From assembly GCA_033557835.1 (NCBI GenBank), contig JAWQRO010000095.1:1-58902 (forward strand): 58,902 nt of DNA. Reading direction: 5' to 3'. The notes below the pieces were generated by a model. That model ran no database searches. It saw nothing but the letters and a program-made list of their open reading frames with translations, and was not told the DNA's origin. This DNA comes from Helochares maculicollis (lineage: Eukaryota > Arthropoda > Insecta > Coleoptera > Hydrophilidae). Positions 25,376 through 37,217 of the stretch are shown here, in pieces. Numbering within the stretch: the first letter of the stretch is position 1; the number at the start of each line of letters is the position of its first letter. A program made the position numbers and the translations under genes.

Positions 25376-25870
25376 ACCAAAGTCTTAGTATTTTTGCTAA
25401 ATAAAGTTTTTTTCATACGCACAACAAGAGAAATTATGTTCTACTGTTGCTTTGTTAAATTTTATTAACTAATTAACACCCTAATTTGGATTTGGACTAC
25501 ATTACTTTTATAAAGAGCCACGAAACTCGAATAAGAATGCAATTAATTTTTATTTTACAGTAATTAGACGATTTCTTTTCGATAGTATAAAAAGACAAAA
25601 TGATGGCAACACTTATATTGTACATGTTTTAGTGACAACTTATGTCTATGCAATTTACTTATATAAGTATAATTTTCATAAGCTATAACAGTTTTTAAGT
25701 GCGTTAAAATTCCCATACCTACATTGGTACAAGCAAGTATAAATAATAATTTTAATAAATCATAAGCAAATTATGAAATGCATGTCAAAACCTTTTACTG
25801 AAATCGCAGCTAAACAAATTGATAATACAAGAAAAAAATTGAATATTAGTAGTAAGAAAATATATGCATA

Positions 25871-25948
25871 TAATCAATTCGTAATAATAATGTAGCTAAG
25901 AAGACCTATGTATGTGCTATACGGTAGATGTGCCAAATCTGAAACCCT
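25871..25948 (+). repeat. 78-bp dispersed repeat, uninterrupted copy
   Basis: This starts TAATCAATTCGTAATAATAA and ends at AAATCTGAAACCCT. The same 78 bp occurs about 0.7 kb downstream, split into 26577-26603 and 26711-26766. The two copies are identical or nearly so across the shared parts, so the duplication is young. Confidence 0.85.
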
Positions 25949-26576
25949 CATTTTTCTAATATCATTTCTACTATTCGAACGGGAAGTTTATTGAGTTGTT
26001 GAGGGTACAATTGAGAAGCAAAATTGTTTGAATCGATTAAAGTGATTCTTGTCGAAAACGGAATCATTTTACTAATTTTTATTACATTTCCACAGACGAA
26101 AATCGTCATAAACGCTTTCTAAATGTAATTTAATATGATTCATCTGTTTGTATTTTGTTAAAAATTTTCGTTTGCTCAGAAATTGCTTGTCTCGTTGAAC
26201 GTATCAAAATAATTCTCATTTGTATAAACAATAGGTCAAAAGTACTTAAAAATTTAGCTATCACATAAGACCATCGGTTGATAAATATTAATTTAATAAT
26301 ATGTACATGAGCTGAGAATTACATATTTGACAATTAGAGTACAGAGTCTTAAATCGATAAGTTGCTATTTCACAGTTGTGAACCAGACAGTAGATAGCTT
26401 TTTTCTTCGGGAAATTTCCCAAGATTTTATAAATCTTTCACATATGGAAACAATGCGTTGTAAAATCCTGATTTTATATTGCAGCAGGTAATTGAGCATT
26501 AAATTGTTAAGCGTTTTCTTTACTTTAACAGATGATACAGTATAAGTAGGATGAAAAATAATCAAACCATTAACAC

Positions 26577-26766
26577 TAATCAATTCGTAATAATAATGTA
26601 GCTATTTTCATGGGAATGCGATAAGATATTGATGGTCACGGATCTTCTGCAAAAAACAAAAATTGTAATAAACACTCTTTAAAGTCGCTTTTTAATTAGA
26701 AAATAAATAATAGCTAAGAAGACCTATGTATGTGCTATACGGTAGATGTGCCAAATCTGAAACCCT
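26577..26766 (+). repeat. 78-bp repeat, second copy interrupted by 107 bp
   Basis: The first 27 bp of the repeat are at 26577-26603 and the rest at 26711-26766. The 107 bp between (26604-26710) is flanked by TAGCT on both sides (26599-26603 and 26711-26715), as a 5-bp target duplication would be. No transposon terminus is visible inside, so deletion or recombination from a longer ancestral unit is also possible. Confidence 0.8.
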
Positions 26767-26769
26767 GTC

Positions 26770-27788
26770 GCTAGGAAGAATTACAATGAATTTTGGGCCA
26801 AAATCTATACAAACATTTGTTTTAAATTATCGCTTAAAGAACATATACTAAATGTTCGATGGAATTTCTTCATAAATAGTTAAATATTTAGCAATTGCAT
26901 TTTTATTTTTCTTTTTTTTAAGCGATATGATTAGCTTGTAGCTACGCTGAATTGACTTTGAACGAGCTTCACGTCACCCTTAATGAAGGCACTGTTCTGT
27001 AAAGATATGTTTTATTCTGATAGCTTAAAGTAGGACTAAATGAACAAGTCTACAGATGAGATATTTTCTAGATGGAATCTTTGTTTTTAAAAGTGTGTAC
27101 AAATTGTTTTAAGTTTTCACTACAGAACTGACAATTAAAAACATTTCTCACTTACTTAACAATGAGAAAAAAGCAAAGGTTTGCTCCTACACTTATCAAC
27201 GATACTATGAAACAACTCCAGAATATGATTGAAGTTAATTTCAATCAATTTAAATTACACCATGTGTTAATTATACTGCAAACTACCTCCTTGATGATGT
27301 TCTTTCCAAATAGAAATAAGAACGATTTTCCTATTTAAATCAAATAGAAAGTATCGCAATCAAGATATTATTTTGATAGGAGAAATGCCCCTGAAAAAAG
27401 AGTGATAAATTATTTATATTATTTATCTAATGCGAGTCTAGACTTTATTTCGTTCAGTTGATATGTGTTTTGTGTTTAAATGTAGTATGTTTAAAGAACA
27501 ATTCTCTAAAATGTGATGAGGTGTAAATATAAACTAAAAACTTTGCCGTAACCTATTTGGAATGATTTAATTCGCCATTGATATGAAATACAACAGGTAT
27601 GCACGAACAAAAAACACCAACAAATATTTCTCAGCGCAAGCCTCTTGGCTACTTACATGTTGATTTGATTGTCTGCAGAAGGTGATGAGTTGTTGCCAGT
27701 AATATTTTCCATTTGGTAGAACAATTGGCAAAATCATGAAAGTAAGTCAGGTCTGCCGAATGAGATATTGGGACATGCGATTCTACTA
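26770..27788. other. gene-free AT-rich DNA
   Basis: No coding, RNA or repeat signal was recognised between the 78-bp repeats and the next mariner element. Confidence 0.4.
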
Positions 27789-29045
27789 TTCGGTTGTTTC
27801 AAAAGTTTTTTCTGTCTTAATGTAATGTGTTTTGCAGCTCTATATTTCAATAAACATTTATTCTACTGTGTCATGGTGTATATTGATCAATAGAGAATTT
27901 TGTATTCTATACATAGCTGGTGATTATTTTTTTCAAAATTTTAATATTTTGCACTTTTCAGTTCATTAATATATGATGTCGTTAAATGATTTTCCTTACG
28001 AATTCAAATTGAACCAGGGCGCTGTCGAAGTAGCCTCTGAAATTAACCAGCCTTTAGGCAATGATAGTGTTAATGAACGGACTGTTCGACATTGATTTCA
28101 GAAATTTCGTTCCGGGGCTTTTAGTCTCGAAAATGAGCCCCGAAATGGTCGACGTAGAGTAATCTAGGACGAGAATTTGTGGATCGTGGTGGAACCTGGC
28201 CCATCACAATCGGTGCGTGAGATAGCGGAAGAACTGGGCGTCAGCTTCCATGCGGTTTTTGATGGTGTAGAATGTATTGGAAAGGTCAAAAAGCTCGTAA
28301 ACTGGGTGCTCCACGATTTGAACGATCGACAGAAATTGAAACACTTCGAAATTGGTTCTTCTTTGTTTTTGCGCATCCAAAACGATCGGGTTTTGGATTG
28401 GATCGTCACGTGTGTTGGAAAGTGGATCTTCTACAATATCGGAAATCGTTTGGAGACAGTGGCTAGACATCGATGAACCATCCAGGCACTTCCCAAAGAT
28501 CAAAACCCACCAAAAATAGCCCTTGGCTACTGTATGGTGCTCAGCAGCTGGTGCGTATCACTATAATTTCTTGCAATCGGGCCAAACCATCATAACAAAG
28601 TTCTATAGTAAGAAAATCGACAAAATGTACCGAAAGTTGTGTCAGCAGCAGCCGGAACTCGTCAACAAAAGAGCTTCGATTCTGCTCCACGACAGCGCCC
28701 GCCCGCACGTTTCAGAAACGACTGTCAGAAATTTAAACGAATTGAGCTTTGAAGTTCTGCTTCGCCCACTGCTCCTCAGACCTCTTCCCAACCGATTGCC
28801 ACCTTTTTAAGCGCTTTGATAACTTTCGGTAGAACCTTCGCCAATCAGGACCAGGTAAAAACGGCGTTCGTCAACTTCATTGAATTCCGAGCATCCAATT
28901 TTTATGCTGATGGAATTAACCGATTTTAGTTACATTGGCAAATGTGTATTGGTTCAAATGGCGCTTATTTCGATTATATTGAATAAGTATTCATCGAGAT
29001 ATTACAGTTTAAAGTAGACCCATAAAAGCTTTTAAAACCACAAAA
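27789..29045 (+). mobile_element. mariner element 3, near-complete, dead transposase
   Basis: A mariner copy of about 1.26 kb. The 5' end TTCGGTTGTTTCAAAAG (27789) follows a TA and has the usual mariner terminal pattern. A decayed inverted counterpart, AAAAGCTTTTAAAACCAC, ends near 29045. The transposase begins at an ATG near 27972 and shows RHxFQKFRSGAFSLENEP (about 28090), PSQSVREIAEELGVS (about 28202), WIVTCVGKWIFYN (about 28400), YHYNFLQSGQTI (about 28560), QQPELVNKRASILLHDSARP (about 28640) and a C-terminal NGAYFD-like tail (about 28960). The first catalytic Asp is lost (TCVGKW for TCDEKW). Only a few stops interrupt the frame, so this is one of the better preserved copies. Confidence 0.92.
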
Positions 29046-30470
29046 TATAAGCGTTATGTTCTTCTGTCTATAATACGAGGCTGTTTTTTAATAAATTGTG
29101 AAACCGAGTGTGTAAAATATTAAATGCTGGTAACAAATGTACTTGCAAATTCAAGTTTAAATATCAACCGAGTATTTTCTTTGGTAACCTCCCCCCTTTA
29201 TTTTAAATATGAGCTATTGCAACATTGTAGATTCTTCCTTATAAGAATGTGTAGAAATATTAGCACCATTACGACATTTTCAACCATTCAACGTTCTTTC
29301 AATAAAATTATGAACATATTCCATTGTTATGTCCTGAAAATTTAACACATCAATATTTAAAGTACTACTTTTGCAGGATACAGATAGGTAAAATTTATTG
29401 ACATTTATTAATTCTGCACATGATATAAAGCATTTTTTAAGATAGTTAATAATGAAAAAATACTTATAACAATAACAACTTTCTTCCAAGCAAATTTACT
29501 CTGCTTGTCCTGCAATTCAGTTGAAAATTTAATTACCTTCAGGGATAACTCTTTAATATGAAATGTAGTTGAAACTGGCGCAATAGATTTACCTACAAGC
29601 TGATTTCAAAATCTATCACATATAGACAAACAGGAGAGCAGAGATTTTTTTCAGCAATTGTTAAACTGCGTTTAAAAGAGAAGAAAAAATTAAACGATGA
29701 AACATTTACAACGAAATCAAATATGAATTATAGTTGCGTCATTTTTATCAATCTATAATGGTGTTGCATAAACGCGTGGTTTGAATTGCATTTCACGCCA
29801 ATTCGGTCCAATAAAACACAGGTCTTGGTGAAAAATTTGCACGTGAAATGGAATTTTCCCCAAAGTCCCGCAGGGCCGCTAATAAAAAAGTAAAAAAGAG
29901 GCTGCGCCATTAAAGAAGGCCTTTATTGCAAAGGACATCGAATACGAGGGGCTGCAAATAAAACTGTCTTGTGAAAGAAAAAACGTACCTACGTGACGCA
30001 ATAACTCTTAAGGCGTCGCAGAAAAAGAAAATAACACTTGAATTTATTTCGAAGCGACCCTTGATTAAAGTATCGACCTGGAAGCATGGCGCGGGCTATT
30101 TCCTCAATTTTTTAATTGAATTCCTCCCTAAGCATTTGCATAATACACTTTCGTCCGCCGTGAGCTCTTGTTCACACCCAACTCATTCAGTTCTTTCCGA
30201 AAAGAGCGCAAAATTTTCTATTAAAAACTCCTTTTATTTCCTATGTACGTAAAATACAATCACGGCACAATATTATAGTAACGTGCATGCAAATGAGGCA
30301 ACTGCTTGAAAAATTAATTATTTATTAATCTAAAGACATTTTTAACCAAAATGCCTTATTGTTCATTTGTTGGGTTGTATTTCTTTAAAAGAAATTGGCA
30401 AAACTCGTAACAAGTAAAAAGTCAATTTCAACATGGTACGTGCATAGCACCCAAGATTTTGGCTGGTGAT
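29046..30470. other. noncoding DNA with GC-richer blocks
   Basis: No gene was recognised. About 29750-30300 is richer in GC than its surroundings. It contains CTGCGCCATTAA (a Pho/YY1 GCCAT core joined to a homeodomain ATTAA) near 29900 and CCTTTATTGC (Caudal/Abd-B-like) just after it. Several open frames cross it, but none has a domain. It is a plausible control region, unproven. Confidence 0.3.
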
Positions 30471-30640
30471 TAATTAAGTTTAAGTCATCCCCCTGTTCGG
30501 ACGAAGTGTTTTTAAGTTGTTCTCCAGGATCCAGACCTTGCTACTTCCCCGCCACGGCTGGAGCGAGCCGCCGCCGCACCAAAGTCATCCCACGCCCACC
30601 CGTCGCAGAAATTACCCTCTTTCGTGTTGTCTTCTCCCAG
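30471..30640. promoter_or_regulatory. GC-rich block with CACC/KLF-type site
   Basis: A compact GC-rich stretch with a GCCGCCGCCGC run (about 30567) and CCACGCCCAC at 30590-30599. This is the same 10-mer found at 23893-23902 in the other GC-rich block. The open frames across it (30506-30769 and 30517-30756) have no recognised domain and are probably by-products of high GC. A cis-regulatory role is inference. Confidence 0.3.
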
Positions 30641-32297
30641 GAAAAGAATGTTCAATTACGAAACTTTTTAATTTGTCTTCCAGTTTGTGTCATTCAAGAG
30701 TCTTTACTGTTAATTACACATTTCATTTTAAAAGACGAAACGACAAAGAAGGGTAGTGGCCGTAATTAGAGGTTTTAATTGCGACTTCTGTATTTCTGTG
30801 TTTTTCGACGGTTAATATTTGACGCAATTTAGCTCAGGCAAACAAGGGACATCATGCAAAGAGAATTACTCTTTAGGTTTCTCTTCTTTTTTAATTAGTT
30901 CTTTAATTTTTCTGATGGTAATAACGTGATCTGTTGGAATAGATAAAGTGGGATTGTTTAACTAAATGTCCTCAGGCATCCTGCATTTTTTAAAATCATT
31001 CCCTTTAAAGATGACCCATTGTCTCTTTGAATTCAACCATGGAGTGGCGGATATTAAAACACTGTACGAACATTCAGACGTATTTTTTCTGAAAATGAAT
31101 ATTAATTATATAATCGTCAATGTAAATACCTGTTCAATACAGACATCAAATGACACGATTAATTTTATAAAGTTAATGATTTATTAACATAATATATTTT
31201 AGGCAATACTTACCCAATTTAGAGTTCCAGTAATTTTTGTAGTTGTGTTCTAATTTGCAGGTTGTTTGTTGAAAGTTTGTAAACAAAAATTGAGATGAAA
31301 CAAATTCGGCAGATTGATAAAAAAGCTGTGGTGTATAATGGATAATAAGATTTAAAGAAATATTTGTAACTAATTTTGTCAGATAAGATGCATTGATAAA
31401 TATAATTAATAAACCATGTATGTCTTAAAATTTGTTTAATATTTATTTAAATTACATGATAATGAATTATTTTTGAGTGCGTGTAAAAATAAGATTCGCT
31501 GCATTTTTATTGCTTGTGTGGTAGTTTTAAATCAACCGCTGTTGTCATCTAGATTATATGTCCGCAACTACCTAGTGAGGAGCGGTTCGTAGCTGCATAG
31601 CAGGTACCTGTTTTAATCCCCATTAAGCTACTTTAGGAATATATACTAGAGCTCTGTTAAATATTGGTTACAGGATTTTATTTAAAGAATTCTGCAGTTG
31701 GACTGTTACAAATAGAAATATACATGACAAACTTACAGCAACCTTAAAGAACTGCCACTTACTATATAAACAAATATTATAGTATACATTTAAACAAAAT
31801 ACAAACATTTTGTACATGCATTAAAAAGTGTAACATGAGCCAAAGTGATTTGAGAAAATGCCGGAATTATATTTGCAAATTTTCGCAGCTACACATTAGT
31901 ATGTAGCTCAGTTTTTGTACTCTGATGGCTATATTCGTTTCAATTTTAAAACGTACATATAGTAGAACAGTCAGAATCAAATAAGCTTCGCTTACTCAGG
32001 ATCCGCGTGCTTTGGTCACTCATCCCTCGCGGAGTTAATTATGAAATGAACGCGCATAAAACTATACCTGAGGTAAAGAAAACATTTTTTACAGTTTTTA
32101 AACGTGTTCATCCCTCCTACACACTGTGTAAGTGAAGCGTCTTCACTTAGTAACTAGTCTGTTATCTCAGGCTGATAATTGGAATGTTTGATCCTGAAGC
32201 TTTTGAATTTCGTTCATACAATTTTGAAGTTTTGATTACGAGAATTCGAATATTAGATCCTGAAAACGTAATAAATTGTACAAAAAAACTATGCGTC
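30641..32297. other. gene-free AT-rich DNA
   Basis: No coding, RNA or repeat structure was recognised. Confidence 0.4.
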
Positions 32298-33760
32298 TTA
32301 TACAGCCTGTTTCAAAATTAAATTACGAATCGTATAGAGGTAGTAGGTATAAAAAATAATAAACGATAGGTTTTTGTTTGCATTTTGGGGCATAATTTGT
32401 AACCGAGATATTAGTATGTAATTAATATCTCAGCAACAAATTATGTACATGTACATGTGTACATGTTAAGAACCACTGTTGGCATTCCCTATGATATCGT
32501 CCGTCGAACACTGACGAAATTTATCAGTACTTCAAAGAATGACCTTCTTGCTTACGTTTAAAGCATCTGAACTCGAAACTGACGAAATAATAATAAAAAA
32601 CGAGCGAAAAAAGTTAACAGCCCAATAAATTTCAACTGGAGAGGAAAAACAAGCGCCACATGTTTGGTCGGATTGCGTTCATTTCAATTTGTTTTTAATA
32701 CATTTTTTTATTATTACATAAGATAGCTTAACTTTTCTACATGCTTTTTTCAAAGAAAGACATTTTTACTAAAATGCAAATCATCTGAACTTACTCTGCA
32801 CGAAACTAGAAAAACCATCATTTTATTATAAACAAGGTGATAGAAATGAAAGCGGATGCTCATCAAAAAACGAAAAGCGCAATATATTTACAACCACAGA
32901 CGCAAGAGAAGTGGTGCATGTTTTTCTATCGTCGCAATAACCTGAATTTGTACTATTAATTGTGATAGAAATGGATTGTAGTCAATCGTAATTAAGTAAA
33001 CATAAAATTTTAACGAGAAAGAATGTCGACAATTAAGTTATTGTTTAGTTTGCGATGTATGATGTAACCACCCTTCTTGCGGTGGTAATATAAAGCGATA
33101 TTCTTTCGAGGTCACGTGCGATCTCCAATTCAAACAAAAAACAACGCACTTGAATAAAATTTGACTTAAATAGTTGTTTATGTTTATTTTTCTGTCTTTA
33201 TGTTATTATGAAGGTTTCGTGTTCGTGAAATATATCTCCTGAATATGACGGTAACACTTTGTTTTGGTTGTGATGCCGATATTTTTTATAGAAATAAAGG
33301 TGACGCTAGTTTGCTATGTATGATGTAATCGTATTTTTTGCGGCAGAAGATAGTAATACAAAGTAATCTTTTTTCGAGGTCACGTTCTGTTTTAAATGAT
33401 TCGAAAAAACGCGGTGCTATAAAATTTGACTTCAATGGTTGTTTATGTTTTTTTTCTGTTTCTCTTTGATAAGGACGGTTTTGCGTTCGTGAAAAAGTAC
33501 AATCTCGAGGTTTTGAAGGAGCTAGGGACGTGTTTAATTTGATAGCGATGCCGATATTTTTATAGCAGTAACGGTGCCGTTGTGTCTGCATAATAGCCCA
33601 GCATAGTCTATCGGAATCATTTAGATAATGCAAGGAATCCCAAATTAGTCAAATTTTCAACATTTTTAGTTATACTTAGAAAATACAAGGTCGTGGTCAC
33701 ATTGGTGCTCTTAACATGTGGGTTAAGTATTGGAAATTAATTCAACAACAGCCTGTATAA
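32298..33760. mobile_element. inverted-repeat-bounded unit of 1.46 kb, unclassified
   Basis: TTATACAGCCTGTT (32298-32311) is matched in inverse orientation by AACAGCCTGTATAA (33747-33760), with 13 of 14 positions complementary. The sequence between holds an imperfect 23-bp hairpin (32391-32445) and a two-unit 261-bp tandem repeat (33048-33582), but no recognisable transposase. Outer inverted repeats, an internal hairpin and tandem repeats suggest a non-autonomous DNA element. No clear target duplication was established, so the boundary is inferred. Confidence 0.45.
33048..33582. repeat. two-unit tandem repeat, period about 261 bp
   Basis: Unit 1 begins GTTTGCGATGTATGATGTAA at 33048 and unit 2 begins GTTTGCTATGTATGATGTAA at 33309. 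Matching landmarks follow in order in both: TTTCGAGGTCACGT, AAAATTTGACTT, GGTTGTTTATG (unit 1 AGTTGTTTATG), TTCTGT, GTTCGTGAAA, GATGCCGATATTTTT and GGTGACG/GGTGCCG. The units have diverged by substitutions and small indels. Confidence 0.85.
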
Positions 33761-35242
33761 TATTGAGCTCTGAAAAAAAAGGAGGAGATTCAACTTTTCC
33801 GTTCTAAGAAAAATGAGCGTTGGTCCAGAAACTAGAACATTATTGTTGTATACTAAATACTAAAAGTATTTGCCAAATGTAAATAAAGATTAATAAATCG
33901 ATGGGCAAAAACAGCAAGTTCATAAAGACATTGAATACAAGACGCTTAAAAAATATAAACACTAAAATATTAAAAACAAACACGCGTTTTATAGTCGATT
34001 ACATCTAATAACATCAATTGAGTTTTAAGTAAATATTAGAATTTTTAAAAATAATTTGCTGTACTTACCCTTGAAAGAAGCAATAAATAATTTTGCAATA
34101 AACTACGACTTTCATGTAACCTAGTCTCTTCATCAAAGTAAGGTTATGACCAAAATGAAAGAGACTTGTTCGGGCGATAAGTCAAAGATGTCAGCAATTA
34201 TCCCATAGATCCTTTACAAGGGTAATTCGCTTTGGTCATGACAGCCCACCGGTGAGCAAAGTCTTCATGAGATATAAAAAAACTGGCATCCAAAGAAAGA
34301 AGGCGAGTCAGCGATCTGACGAACCGTTTTTCGTTTCTAGCAAAATCTGCGTTCATCGAAAAATTAGCATACATGTATGTCGTAGCTGTAAAAAGTAAGA
34401 AAACTTTTATTTTGTTTCTTTTATGGCGAAACAAATCATAAATTCAAGCACATCTAATCTCTTCTTCGGGGGAAACAAAAATGATGAGGATGATTCAAGA
34501 GTGCAAACCATAATCATCCCAGCATATAATTTTTCCAATCGCTGAAACAACACAAGAAGGTTGAAAAATGTGGTGGACGAAAGAATATTCAAACTCTATG
34601 ATTGAACAATAATATAAATAGAATAAGTGATAATCCAGGAAAGTATACAAAAACAGATCCAACCTTTCTTACTATTGATATTAGACTGCAAATAAGAGAA
34701 ATCATAATCCTAGATGGAATTCTGAGAGCAAGTGATTTTTACAACGAACGAAGCAAAACTAGAAATAAAATAAATAATGACCAAGGAAAGAAAGTACATC
34801 AAACCTCTCTTACAATCGAAATTACATTGAAAATAAGATGAATGAATGTACAGTCAATACCTCCAACTTTGTATTAATTTTCGATATTTGTTTTATTCTA
34901 TATACATTTTATAGCTTAAATCATCATCCATGTAGAAATCTAAACGATTTCTATTGGCTTAGCTTAAATATTTTTCATTAGTGGTCTTAAAATAGAAATT
35001 TTCACTGTAAATAGTGTAAAGTTAATAAACTGTTACCTATAATTGCGTTATACATATCTACTCTTCTAAGGATACAGGAAACATCTATTTTAAATTGTTC
35101 TTAGTTACAACGTCTCCGAAAGAGTGCGCCTATAGCTTTGCGTGCTGTTAAATCATTCTTTTAGTGCCTTTTCTCTTTATGTTCTGTGACTGCTACATGT
35201 TCCGAAGATTATTTTGATTGGTATACACGTGCATCGGTAAAC
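33761..35242. other. intergenic DNA upstream of the GPATCH4 homologue
   Basis: No gene was recognised. Open segments on both strands around 34198-34850 show two similar basic stretches (ending LQIR and LKIR) but no known domain. The GPATCH4 promoter and 5' UTR presumably lie in the last few hundred bases. I saw no clear TATA box. Confidence 0.4.
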
Positions 35243-37163
35243 ATGAATTTTGCTAAAAAACAACTCGAAAAGTACGGATGGCGAGAGGGTAAGAGAAAAT
35301 GTTAAAAAAATTGTATGCTGAAGTCTATAAGCATTGATACTTTACAGGTAAAGGATTAGGTAAAAATGAAGACGGAATTTCGGCAGCCATAAAACCGAAA
35401 TTGAAATTTGATAACACGGGTGTTGGATTTGAACCAGGAAAAGAATTCACAGATAATTGGTGGGAAAAAATGTACAATAATGCAGCGGATAATGTTAAAG
35501 TAAGTAATAAAATATTTTTTAGTATTTCATGTTTACATGTAAAAGTGAGGTTATATTATGTGAGCACATTTAATATTCTAGGTTGAATCTAAAGAAGGAA
35601 ATGTAGAAGTAGCGGTAGATATTACAACAAAATCTTACAAATGTGACATGCAAAATGAGAACAAATCACTGGATAAGTTCTTAAAGACAGCAACGCTGAC
35701 AAAAGACGGTCTTATAAAGACGGACAAAGACAACAGCGACAACGAAGATGTACCTGATTTATCATTTCCATATGCAAAAATTTTGTCAGATGATGAACTA
35801 TTTGCTGCTTGCGGAGGCAGAACGGCACACAAGTATGTTCAACCATTATTTATAAGGATTAAGTTTTGATGACCATCTTTGTTACAGGGGAGCAAGACAT
35901 GGCTTAAAACTAAGTGGTAAACTATCTCGGATCGAAAAACAAGAAAAGATACTCCTAAAAAAGCTAAAAAATTTTTCTTTGACTGATAATAGAGAAAATA
36001 TTGAGAAGAAAATGAAAAAATTATCAAAACACAAAACTAAACATCCAGTAAAAGATATTGAGGAGAATATAAATATGCTGTCTTTAGACGAATTCGATTC
36101 TCGAAGCTCCGGATCACTAACACCGAAGAAGAAAAATAAGTATCGCAAAAAGAGGCAAGTTATAATTCCATTCCATTCCTCTAGGTTCTCTCACGCTTGT
36201 ACAAACTGTATACCAAAAAATATTACTTTGAAACGATTTCACTTAACTGTTCTTGAGTGTTACCAGCTTGGTTAATTTCAAATTTTTAATCAAAACTAAT
36301 TTGCAGGTCAGTTTCATTCAGTGAAACTGTAACTTCTTACACGCCACATGATGTGAACATTGAAAAATCGGAAAACTTGGTGGCAACCAAAACTGTGAAG
36401 TTCATTGTAGTTAAAACTGTGCAAATTTGCGATGAACCTTTTAGTCCTCGTGGAAGAAGAGAAGAAGAAGGTACTGATGAAGGCATCGAACAAGATTGTG
36501 ATTCCACTAGTCCTGAAGATAACTCAAATCACAAAAGTTTTGAACTAGCTCAACACACTGATGACGAAAAAGTAAAGAAGCCATCAAAGTTAAAAGGCCA
36601 AGATAGAGCAACAGCAAGGTAAATAATATTCATATTATAGTAGTAGCAGTAGCATTAGGGCCAAAAGTTTAACGTAATGAACTGATCATTGAGTAGTTTT
36701 TTGCTGAAGCATTATCTCGTTTCATGTTTGTTTAGATAGTGCTTAAATCTTTTGATATTTAGCTTCCTATTTACAATTATCACTAATAAAGCTTCTGTTT
36801 AGATTTTTAAAGAAACTAGCACAGCAAGACCGAAGTCGTGGAAGCGTTCATACTCTTCATGATTGCCGTACTTGCAAAAAAAGAAAAAGGCTGATAGACA
36901 ATGAAATGAAAAAGGAAAATGGTGTTGTGTTGGATACCGAAAAACTCAAATTGGATTATCAACCAACCGTAAAGAAAGTGAAAACGCATAAAGATAACTC
37001 AGATGGTGAGGTTATATTGCGGGAGCAAGTGAAAGATAAAGCTAAAAAAAAGCATCGCAAGAAGAAAGTAAAAGAAACCGAAGAAAATGATGATGTACCT
37101 AAAGAAATAAGATCCATAACTAAATCCCTAACTAAAAAATGCAAAATTTCTAATACTGACTAG
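35243..37163 (+). CDS. GPATCH4: G-patch domain protein 4 (GPATCH4) homologue, six exons, complete
   Basis: Exons are 35243-35288, 35348-35499, 35582-35832, 35888-36154, 36307-36618 and 36803-37163, coding for 462 residues with all phases consistent. G-patch proteins activate DEAH-box RNA helicases. Vertebrate GPATCH4 works with DHX15 in nucleoli and Cajal bodies on rRNA and snRNA modification. Residues 1-45 carry the G-patch (FAKKQLEKYGWREGKGLGKN). GVGFEPGKEFTDNWWEKM follows, then the family-typical DDELFAACGGRTAHKGARHG (about 140-160). The rest is a Lys-rich, low-complexity tail with nuclear/nucleolar-type basic clusters (for example AKKKHRKKKVK). The start is the first ATG and matches the family's N terminus. 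Intron 4 begins with GC (GCAAGT at 36155) instead of GT; this is required to keep the frame. It is followed by an AATAAA signal. Confidence 0.92.
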
Positions 37164-37217
37164 AGTTTTGTTGACAAAAATCTGATGTTCCAAATTTTTT
37201 ATATTTATTTAACACTT

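Noticed and set aside
30506..30769. Open frames across a GC-rich block as a possible gene
   Set aside because: Two frames are open at once because stops are rare in GC-rich sequence; no motif in either.
32440..32465. GTACATG repeats as a regulatory array
   Set aside because: Only three short units; better described as a small local simple repeat.
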